Source of the DNA: Prevotellaceae bacterium | Lineage (GTDB): Bacteria > Bacteroidota > Bacteroidia > Bacteroidales > Paludibacteraceae | Direction: 5' to 3' | Length of the DNA: 34,570 nucleotides | Assembly: GCA_020636675.1 (NCBI GenBank) | Contig: JACJXK010000027.1 | Span: forward strand, 1 to 34,570 | Made by a program: the position numbers and the translations under genes | Shown: one piece after another, positions 7,440 through 16,675 of the stretch | Position numbering within the stretch: the first letter of the stretch is position 1 | Layout: the number at the start of each line of letters is the position of its first letter | Notes under the pieces: generated by a model | What the model was told of the DNA's origin: nothing | Seen by the model: only the letters and a program-made list of their open reading frames with translations | Database searches by the model: none

Positions 7440-7954
7440 TGGGTCGGAAAATACACGTTGAACGGCAATGTCGAGACATACTAAGGCTTCTTTTCCACGG
7501 AGGTCAAGGAAGATGACACCCCAAAACGAGGAGTCGGCAGCCAATCCAAGACGAAGATGCTTGTGATGGAGAAAAGAGAATCCGTCGAAAGTCTGAAATC
7601 AGGAAAGAAGAAGAAGAAGGTCAACCACATCAAGATGATCATCTTCCCGGATGTGAAGGCGGACTCGATAAACTGTGCGATGCAGGTGATGGTCGACAAG
7701 GATTCATCCGTTGTGGGCAACAGCACAAAATCGCACGTTCATTTTCCGGACATCTTCAAGGTGTATTCCGAACCTAAGATTAAAGCCGAGGACCTAGGTA
7801 AGGTTCTACAAAGATGCGGTTTGCGGACATGTACCATGGCATCAAGCCTAAATACCTTCAGGAGTGAATGAACGAGTTCAACCATCGGCACTTCTACGAG
7901 CAACGATTCGACGGTCTACTGTATGCAGTCTGCTGCTGTCGATTATGCCATTGA
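7440..7954 (+). pseudogene. Decayed ISXO2-like (IS1595 family) transposase, C-terminal part
   Basis: Reading across frames recovers the C-terminal half of an ISXO2-like transposase. Visible pieces are KYTLNGNVE and then FFSTEVKEDDTPKRGVGSQSKTKMLVME, a GKKKKKVNHIKMIIFPDVKAD segment, SHVHFPDIFKV and AEDLGKVL. After a frame change at about 7810-7826 come DMYHGIKPKYLQE, an in-frame TGA, MNEFNHR and FYEQRFDGLLYAV. An in-frame stop also interrupts the start (after NVETY). The N-terminal zinc-ribbon half is absent. The remnant lies between the injection-system leader and the symporter gene. The element is dead; terminal repeats were not identified. Family assignment is from motif resemblance and seems safe. 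Confidence 0.8.
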
Positions 7955-8084
7955 TTTTAAACAATGAACACACAAAAGAGATTATGCCCCTATTATTCCA
8001 TGTTGCGGATTATCATAAAAAAAAAGCAAGCTATTCATACTAAGATTTTCAAACAGACTTTCATCCGAAATTTCTTTTCTGATT

Positions 8085-9446
8085 CTATTCGTCTTTTTCT
8101 TCTTCGTCAAGGCGTCCACTCCATAGGTATTTATTCGTCTCGGCTGCGACCACTCCGGAAAGGAGGAGCAACGAAATAAGGTTAGGTATCGCCATCATTG
8201 CGTTCATACAGTCGGAGAAGTTCCAAACCAATCCCAAATTAGCCACTGCACCAACATAGATGGCCACTATCCAAAGAACTCGATAGGCAAAAACCCAACG
8301 TCCTCCGACTAAATATTCAATAGATTTCTCCCCATAATAGGACCAACCTAAGATAGTGGAAAAAGTGAAAGAGAACAGACCTACAGTCAGCACAATTGTT
8401 CCAGCATAAGGCAATTTGCAGAAAGCCGCATGCGTAAGCGCAGCTCCCTGCGTTGTATCTATATCCGGATAGGCAATTATACTACTCACAACGACAAGAC
8501 CCGTCAAGGCACAAATGACAACCGTATCCCAAAATGTCCCTGAAGCCGAAACCAAAGCCTGCCTCACCGGATTACGCGTCTTTGCTGCCGCTGCAATGAT
8601 AGGCGCCGAGCCCATACCAGACTCGTTAGAGAACAGTCCCCTCGCTATTCCGAACCTGGCAGCCATCATCACCGACGAACCGACAAAGCCACCACCCGCC
8701 GCCTGAGGCGAAAAAGCAGACTTGAAAATCAGCACAATACTATCGTCCAAATATTTATAATTGATAATTAATATCAACACACAGCCCACAACATAAAAGA
8801 TGGCCATAAAAGGTACAAGAAAGGTACAAGTTCTGGCTATTCCCCTTATTCCGAAGAAGACAACGAGCGCCACCATTATCGCGATTGCGACGCCCGTGAC
8901 ATGGGGTGATAGTCCACATGCCTCTTTCGCCAACATCGCGATAGAATTAGACTGAACCATATTTCCTATTCCAAAAGAAGCCATTGCCGTAAAGACACAA
9001 AACAAGGTGGCAAGAACTTTCATGTTCAACCCATTTCGCAAGGCATACATCGGCCCGCCTATCATATCTCCCCTGTCCGTCTTAACACGATATTTGACTG
9101 CCAACAAACCCTCCGCATATTTTGTTGCGATACCCAGCACACCCGTCAGCCAGCACCAGAACACAGCACCAGGGCCGCCCAAAGAGACGGCAGTAGCCAC
9201 TCCGATTATGTTTCCTGTTCCAACCGTGGCAGCCAGCGAAGTCATCAGCGCACCCAGCGGCGAAATGTCTCCCGTAGAACCGGACTCCCTCTGCACCGAA
9301 AGTTTTATGGCTTTAAATATCTTACGTTGAGGAAATTTCAATCGAACAGTCAAATACAAATGAGTTCCGACCAGCAGTATTATCATTGGCCAGCCCCACA
9401 AAAAAGAGCCAAGCGCTGATATCATATTATTTAACGTTTCCAACAT
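8085..9446 (-). CDS. AGCS-family sodium:alanine/glycine symporter
   Basis: A 453-aa polytopic inner-membrane protein of the alanine/glycine:cation symporter family (AlsT/AgcS/DagA type), which couples Na+ (or H+) influx to uptake of small neutral amino acids. Hydrophobic helices run throughout. Recognisable family segments are SPLGALMTSLAATVGTGNI, GGPGAVFWCWLTGVLG, KYAEGLLAVKYR, DRGDMIGGPMYALRNG, ARFGIARGLFSNESGMGSAP and GWSYYGEKSIEYL. Length agrees with the family norm (about 440-480 aa). The gene appears monocistronic: a divergent TonB receptor lies upstream and an IS remnant downstream. The acidic C-terminal tail is cytoplasmic. Substrate (alanine, glycine or glutamine) cannot be settled from sequence. 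Confidence 0.94.
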   Translation of the reverse strand: MLETLNNMISALGSFLWGWPMIILLVGTHLYLTVRLKFPQRKIFKAIKLSVQRESGSTGDISPLGALMTSLAATVGTGNIIGVATAVSLGGPGAVFWCWLTGVLGIATKYAEGLLAVKYRVKTDRGDMIGGPMYALRNGLNMKVLATLFCVFTAMASFGIGNMVQSNSIAMLAKEACGLSPHVTGVAIAIMVALVVFFGIRGIARTCTFLVPFMAIFYVVGCVLILIINYKYLDDSIVLIFKSAFSPQAAGGGFVGSSVMMAARFGIARGLFSNESGMGSAPIIAAAAKTRNPVRQALVSASGTFWDTVVICALTGLVVVSSIIAYPDIDTTQGAALTHAAFCKLPYAGTIVLTVGLFSFTFSTILGWSYYGEKSIEYLVGGRWVFAYRVLWIVAIYVGAVANLGLVWNFSDCMNAMMAIPNLISLLLLSGVVAAETNKYLWSGRLDEEEKDE

Positions 9447-9610
9447 TTTGTGTTTTTAAATCATCAGAAGAGAATCTCCTCGTATATAAATTTTTCACAC
9501 AAAAAAAAAATAAGCATAACAGTCCACCTGCATTTTCTTTTAATCATTTGAAAAAGAAGAGACGAAGGAATATCATCTTTTAACAAAAGAAACGATTCAA
9601 AGAATTTCAT

Positions 9611-9641
9611 TTTGTCAATAAAAATTTGAGAATTACTTTTG
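9611..9641 (+). promoter_or_regulatory. Bacteroidetes-type promoter for the TonB receptor-DUF4249 operon
   Basis: TTTG at 9611-9614, a 19-base spacer, then TACTTTTG at 9634-9641: a full match to the TTTG-N19-TAnnTTTG consensus of the Bacteroidetes primary sigma factor. Transcription should start about 7 bases further on, leaving a leader of roughly 25 bases before the ATG at 9673. Confidence 0.8.
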
Positions 9642-9672
9642 CAGCCGCAAAACAATAGACATTTATATAAAA

Positions 9673-12021
9673 ATGAACATTTCAAAAACAATCCTATTCT
9701 TTTTCTTCTTGTCTATCTACTCATGGACCATGGCTCAAAACAACAGCCGAACCACCTTTAGCGGAAGCGTAAAAGACGCAGAATCAAAGGAAGCCCTCAT
9801 CGGCGTTTCTGTTTTCATCAACGAGATAAAAGGAGGTGCCGCCACCGACATAAACGGAAAATTCAAGATTCCGATAGGAAATGGCACATACCACGTCGTG
9901 ATTTCCTACATCGGCTACAAGACCATAAAGAAAGAGATCGAAGTCAAGAACGCACAACCCATCGTGCTCAACATCAAGATGGAGACAGACAACCAAGAGC
10001 TGGACGAGGTGGTAGTCACGGGACGCAAAAAGGACGCCAACATCAGCGAGGCCATCATGAGCGCACAAAAGTTGCAGATGGTAACGATAAAGAAGATACC
10101 TGCATTGATGGGAGAAGTGGACGTCATTAAAGCCATGCAGCTACTGCCCGGGGTACAGGCTGCATCGGAGGGCTCTTCCAACTTCAGCGTAAGAGGCGGA
10201 GGTACGGACCACAACCTGATTCTACTCGACGATGCTCCCATATACAACGCATCCCACATGATGGGATTCTTCTCCGTATTCAACAACGACGCCGTCAGCG
10301 AGGCCACCTTGCTGAAAGGTGACATTCCTGCCATGTACGGCGGAAGGCTATCTTCCGTGCTCGACGTACAAACGAGAGACGAAGCACCCCGTAAGTTTTC
10401 GGGGACGGGTGGCATTGGCCTCATCTCCAGCCGACTGATGTTGGAGGCTCCCCTATTCAACGAGAGAACTACCGTCATGGTGGCAGGAAGGAGAACCTAT
10501 GCGGACATTTTCCTTCCGCTTGCCGGAGATGACTTCGAGGACACTTACCTCTACTTCTTCGACCTCAATGCCAAAATCACACACAAGATAAACGACAACA
10601 ACCGGCTATACCTCTCTGCTTATTATGGGCGAGATAGATTTGGAATGAACGACATCGCAGGAATGGGATTCGGCAACCAAAGTCTCTCTTCCAAATGGAA
10701 ACACATCTTCAGCAAAAACCTCTATTCTAATTTGGAAATTAACGGGACAGCCTACAGCTATAACATGGAGATGGAGATGAAACCCTATGGCATAGAGTTG
10801 AACGCGGGAATGAAAGACTGGAACTTACGGTACGACATGACCAAGATATGGAACAGCAAACACACCTCCCGCATAGGAATATCCGGCATATACCACAGAT
10901 TCACCCTCGGTGACCTGAGCAACAACAACGACGAGAATTCCGTACAAATCATAGAAGACACGACCTTGGGTTGCAGAAAAGCTCTCGAATACGGAGCCTA
11001 CATTGCCCACGAACAGGTCGTGAACAGACACCTCACTTTAAAATACGGATTGAGAATGTCTATGTTCCAAAACATAGGTGGAGAGCGACTCTACAAGTTT
11101 GACGACCAATACAACAAGGTAGACTCCGTCGATTACAGAAGCGGAAAAATATTCAATACGGAGATTAATCCGGAACCAAGATTAGGACTGTTATACAAAA
11201 TAGACAAAGCATCGTCCGTCAAAGCCTCTTACTCACGAACCGTACAATATGTACAGGTGGCATCCAACTCGACAGGAGGACTGCCTTTCGATACATGGAT
11301 ACCGTGCAACCCAAACATCAAACCGCAGAAATGCGACCAATGGGCCGTCGGTTATTTCCGCAATTTCATGGACGACAAGCTGGAAGCATCCGTCGAAGTA
11401 TATTATAAGAACATGAAGAACGTGCTCGATTTCAAAGACAATCCGGAATTCTACGGAAATCCCGAAATTGACGGAGAACTTAGATGCGGAAAAGGACGGG
11501 CTTTCGGAGCTGAATTCCTTGTCAGAAAAAACATAGGCAAGCTAACCGGATGGGTATCCTACACCTACTCCCGCACCTATAGGACCATCGAGGAGATCAA
11601 CTTCGGAAAGGAATACCGTTCCCCTTACGACCGTCCGCACAACCTGGCCATCGTGCTCAGCTATGACCTGACCAAACGGTTCAACATATCGGCAAACTGG
11701 ATATTCAACACGGGGCAACCGGTCACCTACCCTCACGGGAAATACACGGTAGACAACACTCCATACTCCGTGTATAGCGGCTCACGAAACGCCAGCAGAT
11801 ATCCAGCCTATCACCGATTGGACCTTTCGGCCACATTAAAAACAAAAAAGAGAAGCTGGAAGAAATGGGATGGAGAGTGGAACTTCTCCCTCTACAACGC
11901 ATACGGGCATCACAACACATGGGCCGTCATCTTCACTCCGGAGGGAGAAAACATGATCAAGACGGAAAGGATGTACCTCTTCACATTTGTCCCTTCCATA
12001 TCTTATAACTTCAAATTCTAG
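9673..12021 (+). CDS. TonB-dependent outer-membrane receptor with carboxypeptidase-regulatory-like N-terminal domain
   Basis: A 782-aa outer-membrane transporter. A signal peptide covers about 1-21 (ends SWTMA). A CarboxypepD_reg-like beta-sandwich follows (about 28-110: SGSVKDAESKEALIGVSVFI, TDINGKFKI, YIGYK). Then comes LDEVVVTG (about 114-121, often the TonB-box neighbourhood), the plug (about 130-240: MQLLPGVQAASEGSSNFSVRGG, PIYNASHMMGFFSVFN, YGGRLSSVLDV) and a 22-strand-type barrel ending in aromatic residues with a C-terminal phenylalanine (FVPSISYNFKF). It is shorter than SusC proteins and has no SusD partner. The DUF4249 lipoprotein gene begins 6 bases downstream, a pairing common in Bacteroidetes. 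Substrate is unknown; iron complexes, peptides or other nutrients are possible. Confidence 0.94.
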   Translation: MNISKTILFFFFLSIYSWTMAQNNSRTTFSGSVKDAESKEALIGVSVFINEIKGGAATDINGKFKIPIGNGTYHVVISYIGYKTIKKEIEVKNAQPIVLNIKMETDNQELDEVVVTGRKKDANISEAIMSAQKLQMVTIKKIPALMGEVDVIKAMQLLPGVQAASEGSSNFSVRGGGTDHNLILLDDAPIYNASHMMGFFSVFNNDAVSEATLLKGDIPAMYGGRLSSVLDVQTRDEAPRKFSGTGGIGLISSRLMLEAPLFNERTTVMVAGRRTYADIFLPLAGDDFEDTYLYFFDLNAKITHKINDNNRLYLSAYYGRDRFGMNDIAGMGFGNQSLSSKWKHIFSKNLYSNLEINGTAYSYNMEMEMKPYGIELNAGMKDWNLRYDMTKIWNSKHTSRIGISGIYHRFTLGDLSNNNDENSVQIIEDTTLGCRKALEYGAYIAHEQVVNRHLTLKYGLRMSMFQNIGGERLYKFDDQYNKVDSVDYRSGKIFNTEINPEPRLGLLYKIDKASSVKASYSRTVQYVQVASNSTGGLPFDTWIPCNPNIKPQKCDQWAVGYFRNFMDDKLEASVEVYYKNMKNVLDFKDNPEFYGNPEIDGELRCGKGRAFGAEFLVRKNIGKLTGWVSYTYSRTYRTIEEINFGKEYRSPYDRPHNLAIVLSYDLTKRFNISANWIFNTGQPVTYPHGKYTVDNTPYSVYSGSRNASRYPAYHRLDLSATLKTKKRSWKKWDGEWNFSLYNAYGHHNTWAVIFTPEGENMIKTERMYLFTFVPSISYNFKF

Positions 12022-12027
12022 AAACAA

Positions 12028-12924
12028 ATGAATACAATATCTAAAAGCATATCATTACTACTCACCGTCCTATCTCTCTTCTCCTGCAAGGAAGAGATGG
12101 AGATAGACATAGAAAACGGAGAGAAACTCATAGGCATCTACGGATCCATCACCACGGAAAACATCAGACACACTGTAACCGTGACCCGATGCGCAGACTT
12201 CTACAGATCAGGAACACCGGAGATGATAAGAAACGCCGACGTTTATTTGATAGACAACGGGAATGACACCATATTCTACCAAGAACAGAAACCGGGCATC
12301 TACGAAACGAAAGACATTCTCAGCGGCAAAGAAGGACACACCTATACGCTGCACGTCAACATCAGCAACGACAAGGGAGAAAGACAGGAATACACGGCAG
12401 AAGAGACTCTTTTAGAAGCCACGGGCCCTATTGACTCAATAGCAGTGAAACCGCTCAAGTTCAACGGAAAAGAGATAGACGACATGTTCAAGGTATGTCC
12501 TTATTTACAATCATTGGAAGGAAAAGAGACCTCCTACCTGACAAAAGTAGCAATAAACGGAAAGATGATTTCAGACACGCTGACAGAATACAGCACCTTC
12601 CACCTGGAAGGATTCGCAGGTATGTATATCAACGGAAAAGAGATGGAGGAGCTTTACGATAAAGACGACTTTCCTCAATCCGTATACAATCTCAACGCCA
12701 CAAAAGACGACGAGAAGTTACAACCGAACGACCTGCTTACGCTCTATTTCTACCACATATCCAAAGACTATTCGAAATACATCGAAGAGATACAAAACAG
12801 CAGCGGAAGCAACCCTTTCTTCGGAAGTCCGAGCAACGTCAGCTCCAACATATTGCCGAAAGGCAGAGCTTTGGGTTTCTTCTATGCCGCCTCTGTAGTA
12901 ACAGGCGACCTTAGGATAAAATAA
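12028..12924 (+). CDS. DUF4249-family lipoprotein, partner of the TonB-dependent receptor
   Basis: A 298-aa lipoprotein of the DUF4249 family. The N-terminal signal (about 1-20) ends in a lipobox-like LFSC, giving acylation at Cys20. EEMEIDIENGEKLIGIYGSI and HTVTVTRCADFYRSG are the typical DUF4249 opening, followed by a beta-rich body. The family regularly follows TonB-dependent receptors in Bacteroidetes and is presumed to sit on the outer membrane as an accessory or lid, by analogy with SusD; its biochemical role is not established. The gene follows the receptor by 6 bases and shares its promoter. A strong hairpin lies about 55 bases after the stop. It is a little short for the family, but both ends look intact. 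Confidence 0.88.
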   Translation: MNTISKSISLLLTVLSLFSCKEEMEIDIENGEKLIGIYGSITTENIRHTVTVTRCADFYRSGTPEMIRNADVYLIDNGNDTIFYQEQKPGIYETKDILSGKEGHTYTLHVNISNDKGERQEYTAEETLLEATGPIDSIAVKPLKFNGKEIDDMFKVCPYLQSLEGKETSYLTKVAINGKMISDTLTEYSTFHLEGFAGMYINGKEMEELYDKDDFPQSVYNLNATKDDEKLQPNDLLTLYFYHISKDYSKYIEEIQNSSGSNPFFGSPSNVSSNILPKGRALGFFYAASVVTGDLRIK

Positions 12925-12980
12925 GCCACCTCATTTTCACAGGAAACAGACCTGATAACAGATAAAAACAGTTCCATTTA

Positions 12981-13019
12981 CAGAAGAAGGATGATACTTA
13001 ATGGGTCATCCTTCTTCTG
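12981..13019 (+). terminator. Hairpin terminator after the receptor-DUF4249 operon
   Basis: A perfect 14-bp stem (12981-12994 with 13006-13019) with an 11-base loop, placed 56 bases after the DUF4249 stop. No long T run follows, so strength is uncertain, but stem quality and position favour a terminator. Confidence 0.65.
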
Positions 13020-13072
13020 CCATATAGGATTTAGAATGTGTTCTATATCATCATGACAGGAGTGAAACACGG

Positions 13073-13109
13073 AACAAAAGCTTACTGAATATAACAAAAG
13101 CTGTTCAGT
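13073..13109. repeat. Direct repeat AACAAAAGCT x2 overlapping an ACTGAA/TTCAGT inverted repeat
   Basis: The 10-base word AACAAAAGCT occurs at 13073-13082 and 13093-13102, exactly 20 bases apart. ACTGAA (13084-13089) and TTCAGT (13104-13109) form an overlapping inverted pair. It lies between two convergent gene ends, so a regulatory role is not obvious. The rest of 12925-13198 shows nothing else apart from the terminator. Confidence 0.35.
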
Positions 13110-13198
13110 CATGTGGCTTCCACTACATTTCAATCAAGAACCAAACCATTAATCATAGCTAGCAAAAAAAGCATATTTCATCCATCAACTATACTTCA

Positions 13199-14935
13199 TC
13201 ACAGCTTCACCTCCTCCTCGCCGTACCGCACCAACTCGTGCGCACGGAAGACAAAATAGAGACCCTTCAGCTCCGTGCCGTAGAGGACGGAGGCTATCTG
13301 TTTATCGCCCGTATATTGCAGGAGCTGTGCTTTCGCATCGGCCTCCATTTTTGCTATCTGCTCGTCGGAGGCGTCGGCCTTGGCATATTTAAGTTCGATG
13401 AGGTAGCTGAACTTAGCCCGGTTGTCCTCCCTTCCGTTGGGCGATAGGAGCAGGTCGCAGAAGCCTTTGTTCAGCTCCACCTCCGGCCGCACGGCATAAT
13501 ATTGGTTGATGCAGAGCAGCGCGCGCAGAAAGCCCTGCACGTCCGCCTCGCGGTCTATCGAATTGCGGATGCTGCTATATTTGGAGTAAAGGTCGCCGAG
13601 CGTCTGGGCCACGGGCTGCCAATCACCCACAACGGCCATCCGTTTGAGGGCATCGTTCAGCTGTTTGCGTTCGCCATCGAAACCCTCCTCTTCGGCTATG
13701 TTCAGAAGATAGTCCAAGTACATCTGGCGCATCGTGTTGTTCGGCACTTTCAATATGGTGTCGCCATACTCGTCCTCACCTGCAAAGGTCAGCAGGCCGT
13801 AGTAGAAAAGCAGGCTCACGAAGTTGTCCGCCTTCTTCAACTCCTCGGCGGGAAACGAACTGACGATGTTGCCCGTGGTCTCGTTCGTGTTGGCCAGTTG
13901 GCGGATGATGTCGATACGTCGCTGTCGGTCGGCGGGATCCTCCACGTCGAGCAGCATACGCAGCTTCGGAAAGTCTGTCGCCACGTTACGGTCCAGCATC
14001 TCGTCCGGAGTCTGGTCGCATAGCAAGAGGTTAGTCATGTAAAACAGAACCATGTTGCTATTATACATCGGCGACTCCTTGCCATAGCATTTTTTGGAAA
14101 AACAGTAGTTATTGTACCACGGCTTCATCTCCTCGATGATCACGTCCGTAGGTCGTTTAATGCGGCCTTCGGCACGGTAATATTCAATCATCGCACGCAC
14201 CTCTTCTTCCGTGAATCCGATGATTTTATGGAACGGAGACAGCAGGGAGATGTTCTTGCCGATGTTGAAGCCGGAGGTCAAGTCGTCGTAAGTGATCGGG
14301 CTCACGCCCGTGAGATAGATGCGGTCGAAGCTAGGCTTACAGACCTGAAAAAAGTCACGGTAAAAACCCGTGCCGTGCGTGATGGCCTTAAACTTCTCTT
14401 TGCCGTGAGTGGAGAGAATAGTGTTCGAAAAATTGTCGTACTCGTCGATGAAGAGGTAAACGGGAATGCCTTTGCTATGGGCTATGTCGGTCAACCCTTG
14501 CATCATGATACTCACCAGATCATACCCTAATATTTTAGATTTTTCCTTTTCCGTATAATAGGAGGAATACTTTATCAAGTATTTTTCAATGGCATATCGA
14601 CATTGTTTATCAAAATTCTTCTCCAACTCATCCATATCTTTTTTAATGGTGGAGAAGTCGAACTTCAGCACCATGTATCTGCTTGCCTCCTTGGTGGGGT
14701 GCTGACCGATGTGGAGGTTGCCGAACAGCTCGTTGAAACACTCCTTGTTGTTGATGTCGTAATACTCCGCCAGCATGTTGCTGAAGATGCTTTTGCCGAA
14801 GCGGCGCGGGCGGAGCAGGAAGATGAAGTTGGCAATGTTTTCCAAGTCGGGAATAATTGCAGATTTGTCTACAAAGTAAAAATCCTCGGTGATGATTTTC
14901 CGAAAATCAGATATTCCGTAAGGGAGTCGTTTCAT
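13199..14935 (-). CDS. AAA-ATPase-like protein with C-terminal PD-(D/E)XK nuclease-like domain (DUF1703)
   Basis: A 578-aa cytoplasmic protein of the large Bacteroidetes AAA-ATPase-like/DUF1703 family. The N-terminal P-loop is the family variant RPRRFGKS (42-49), followed by a Walker B LFIDEYD (about 161-167) and SPITYDDLTSGFN near the sensor region. The C-terminal domain has EVELNKGFCDLLL and then LIELKYAKAD, spacing consistent with a PD-(D/E)XK nuclease-like active site (D, E, K). The biological role is unknown; these genes occur in many copies per genome and may act as mobile or defence-related ATPases. Most of the gene is clearly more GC-rich than its neighbours, but 14521-14640 (residues about 98-138) is AT-rich. 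It has its own promoter and appears to be a single-gene unit. Confidence 0.9.
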   Translation of the reverse strand: MKRLPYGISDFRKIITEDFYFVDKSAIIPDLENIANFIFLLRPRRFGKSIFSNMLAEYYDINNKECFNELFGNLHIGQHPTKEASRYMVLKFDFSTIKKDMDELEKNFDKQCRYAIEKYLIKYSSYYTEKEKSKILGYDLVSIMMQGLTDIAHSKGIPVYLFIDEYDNFSNTILSTHGKEKFKAITHGTGFYRDFFQVCKPSFDRIYLTGVSPITYDDLTSGFNIGKNISLLSPFHKIIGFTEEEVRAMIEYYRAEGRIKRPTDVIIEEMKPWYNNYCFSKKCYGKESPMYNSNMVLFYMTNLLLCDQTPDEMLDRNVATDFPKLRMLLDVEDPADRQRRIDIIRQLANTNETTGNIVSSFPAEELKKADNFVSLLFYYGLLTFAGEDEYGDTILKVPNNTMRQMYLDYLLNIAEEEGFDGERKQLNDALKRMAVVGDWQPVAQTLGDLYSKYSSIRNSIDREADVQGFLRALLCINQYYAVRPEVELNKGFCDLLLSPNGREDNRAKFSYLIELKYAKADASDEQIAKMEADAKAQLLQYTGDKQIASVLYGTELKGLYFVFRAHELVRYGEEEVKL

Positions 14936-14966
14936 ATCACTTTATTTTTGCATTTTACCTCTATGG

Positions 14967-14997
14967 CAAAGGTAGCAAATGTTTTGCGAACGGCAAA
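14967..14997 (-). promoter_or_regulatory. Bacteroidetes-type promoter for the AAA-ATPase-like gene
   Basis: On the minus strand TTTG (14997-14994), 19 bases, then TACCTTTG (14974-14967): a full consensus match. A start about 7 bases downstream gives a leader of about 25 bases before the ATG at 14935, which supports that start codon. The rest of 14936-15256 is the divergent spacer to rlmD and shows no other gene. Confidence 0.8.
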
Positions 14998-15176
14998 GAA
15001 GAGAAATGAAGGGGTTGACTAGTTGATGAATGCAGAACAAAGCAAATGTCGGAGGCAGTCATAAACTCAGCAATCCAAATGTTTGAGTTTATCTCCAACA
15101 TGGAAAAACACTCCACCGAACATAGAAATTACATCCTCAACTGTTTCTTTTTTCTTTTTATGTCAGAGAATTTCGG

Positions 15177-15184
15177 TATTTTTG
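15177..15184 (+). promoter_or_regulatory. -7 box (TATTTTTG) for the rlmD operon
   Basis: Exact TAnnTTTG match about 73 bases before the rlmD ATG. The -33 region (about 15151-15158) is T-rich (TTTC/TTTT) but lacks a perfect TTTG. No better promoter is seen in the spacer. Confidence 0.55.
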
Positions 15185-15256
15185 CATCCAAATAAATGAC
15201 ATATTTAGCTTTACATCCTTTTTGTAAAGCCACAAACAAAAAAAAACAAACAACTC

Positions 15257-16672
15257 ATGGCGAGGAAGAACAAACAACTGCCGGTGATAGAAAATATCGA
15301 GATAACAGACGTTGCTGCTGAAGGCAAGGCCATAGCAAAGAAAGATAACATGGTGATATTCACCCAATATGTGGTTCCAGGCGACGTAGTGGATTTGCAG
15401 ATAACACGCAAAAAGAACAGCTATATGGAAGGTCGTGTGGTCAAGATCCATAAATACTCAGACAAGAGATGCGAAGCCATCTGCAAACACTATGGTGTGT
15501 GCGGCGGCTGCAAATGGCAGATTCTCCCCTACGAAGAGCAATTGAGGCACAAACAGGATCAGATAATCAACAACTTGACCCGAATCGGAAAAGTGGAGCT
15601 TCCGGAAATCATGCCAATACTAGGCTCAGAGAAGACACTCTATTATAGGAACAAACTAGAATTCACATTCTCCAACAAAAAATGGCTGACGGAAGAGGCC
15701 ATCCAGTCCGGCGAAAAATTCGACAACATGAACGCACTTGGATTCCACATTCCAGGCATGTTCGACAAAGTGCTGGACATCGAAGAGTGTTTCCTTCAAG
15801 AAAACATATCCAACGAGATACGTAACGAAATAAGAGACTTCGCTCTCCAAAACGAGATGCCATTCTACGACATCCGCAATCGGGAAGGTCTATTGAGAAA
15901 CATCATCATCCGCACGGCCAGCACCGGCGAGATCATGCTAATCGTCGTATTTTTCAAAGACGAACAAGAAAGCAGAGAAAAGCTACTAGGTCATATCGCG
16001 GAGAAATTTCCACAAATCACCGCCCTGCTCTACATCATTAACGAGAAGTGCAACGACACCATCACCGACCAGGAGACCATCGTATTCAAAGGTCGGGATT
16101 ATATCTTCGAGGAGATGGAAGGTTTAAAATTCAAGATAGGTTCGAAGTCATTCTACCAGACCAACAGCAAGCAGGCATACGAACTGTATAAGATAGCCCG
16201 TAACTTTGCCGGACTGACAGGCAACGAACTGGTATACGACCTATACACCGGAACAGGAACTATTGCTTGCTTCGTCTCCAAAATGGCGAAAAAAGTAATA
16301 GGCATTGAATACGTACCGGAAGCCATCGAAGACGCAAAAATAAACGCAGAGACCAACAATATAGACAATACCCTTTTCTATGCAGGAGACATGAAGGACA
16401 TTCTGACTTACGATTTCATACAACAACATGGACGTCCAGACACCATCATCACCGACCCTCCAAGAGACGGAATGCACCCAGACGTGGTGGAGACCATCCT
16501 ACGGGCAGAGCCAAAGAAGATTGTCTACGTTAGCTGCAACCCAGCCACACAAGCTAGAGACCTCAACCTATTAGACAAAAAGTACAAGGTGGAGGCAGTA
16601 CAACCGGTAGATATGTTTCCGCATACACAACACGTAGAGAACGTAGTGCTACTCATCAAAAAAGAGCAATAA
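15257..16672 (+). CDS. rlmD: 23S rRNA (uracil-C5)-methyltransferase, RlmD/RumA family
   Basis: A 471-aa SAM-dependent RNA m5U methyltransferase; RlmD modifies U1939 of 23S rRNA. An N-terminal TRAM domain (about 8-65) is followed by the iron-sulfur motif C76-x5-C82-x2-C85 (ICKHYGVCGGCKWQ) with the fourth ligand probably C178 (DIEECFL). The Rossmann methyltransferase part has LYTGTGTIACF (about 329-339) for SAM binding, DPPRDG (400-405) and the catalytic cysteine C427 in YVSCNPATQARDL. It begins a four-gene plus-strand operon. Family membership is firm. RlmD versus the related RlmCD (which targets two sites in some bacteria) cannot be fully separated by eye. Confidence 0.92.
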   Translation: MARKNKQLPVIENIEITDVAAEGKAIAKKDNMVIFTQYVVPGDVVDLQITRKKNSYMEGRVVKIHKYSDKRCEAICKHYGVCGGCKWQILPYEEQLRHKQDQIINNLTRIGKVELPEIMPILGSEKTLYYRNKLEFTFSNKKWLTEEAIQSGEKFDNMNALGFHIPGMFDKVLDIEECFLQENISNEIRNEIRDFALQNEMPFYDIRNREGLLRNIIIRTASTGEIMLIVVFFKDEQESREKLLGHIAEKFPQITALLYIINEKCNDTITDQETIVFKGRDYIFEEMEGLKFKIGSKSFYQTNSKQAYELYKIARNFAGLTGNELVYDLYTGTGTIACFVSKMAKKVIGIEYVPEAIEDAKINAETNNIDNTLFYAGDMKDILTYDFIQQHGRPDTIITDPPRDGMHPDVVETILRAEPKKIVYVSCNPATQARDLNLLDKKYKVEAVQPVDMFPHTQHVENVVLLIKKEQ

Positions 16673-16675
16673 AAC

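Noticed and set aside
7557..7871. Intact-looking 104-codon frame on the plus strand
   Set aside because: It is the middle part of the decayed ISXO2-like transposase; matching pieces continue in other frames on both sides.
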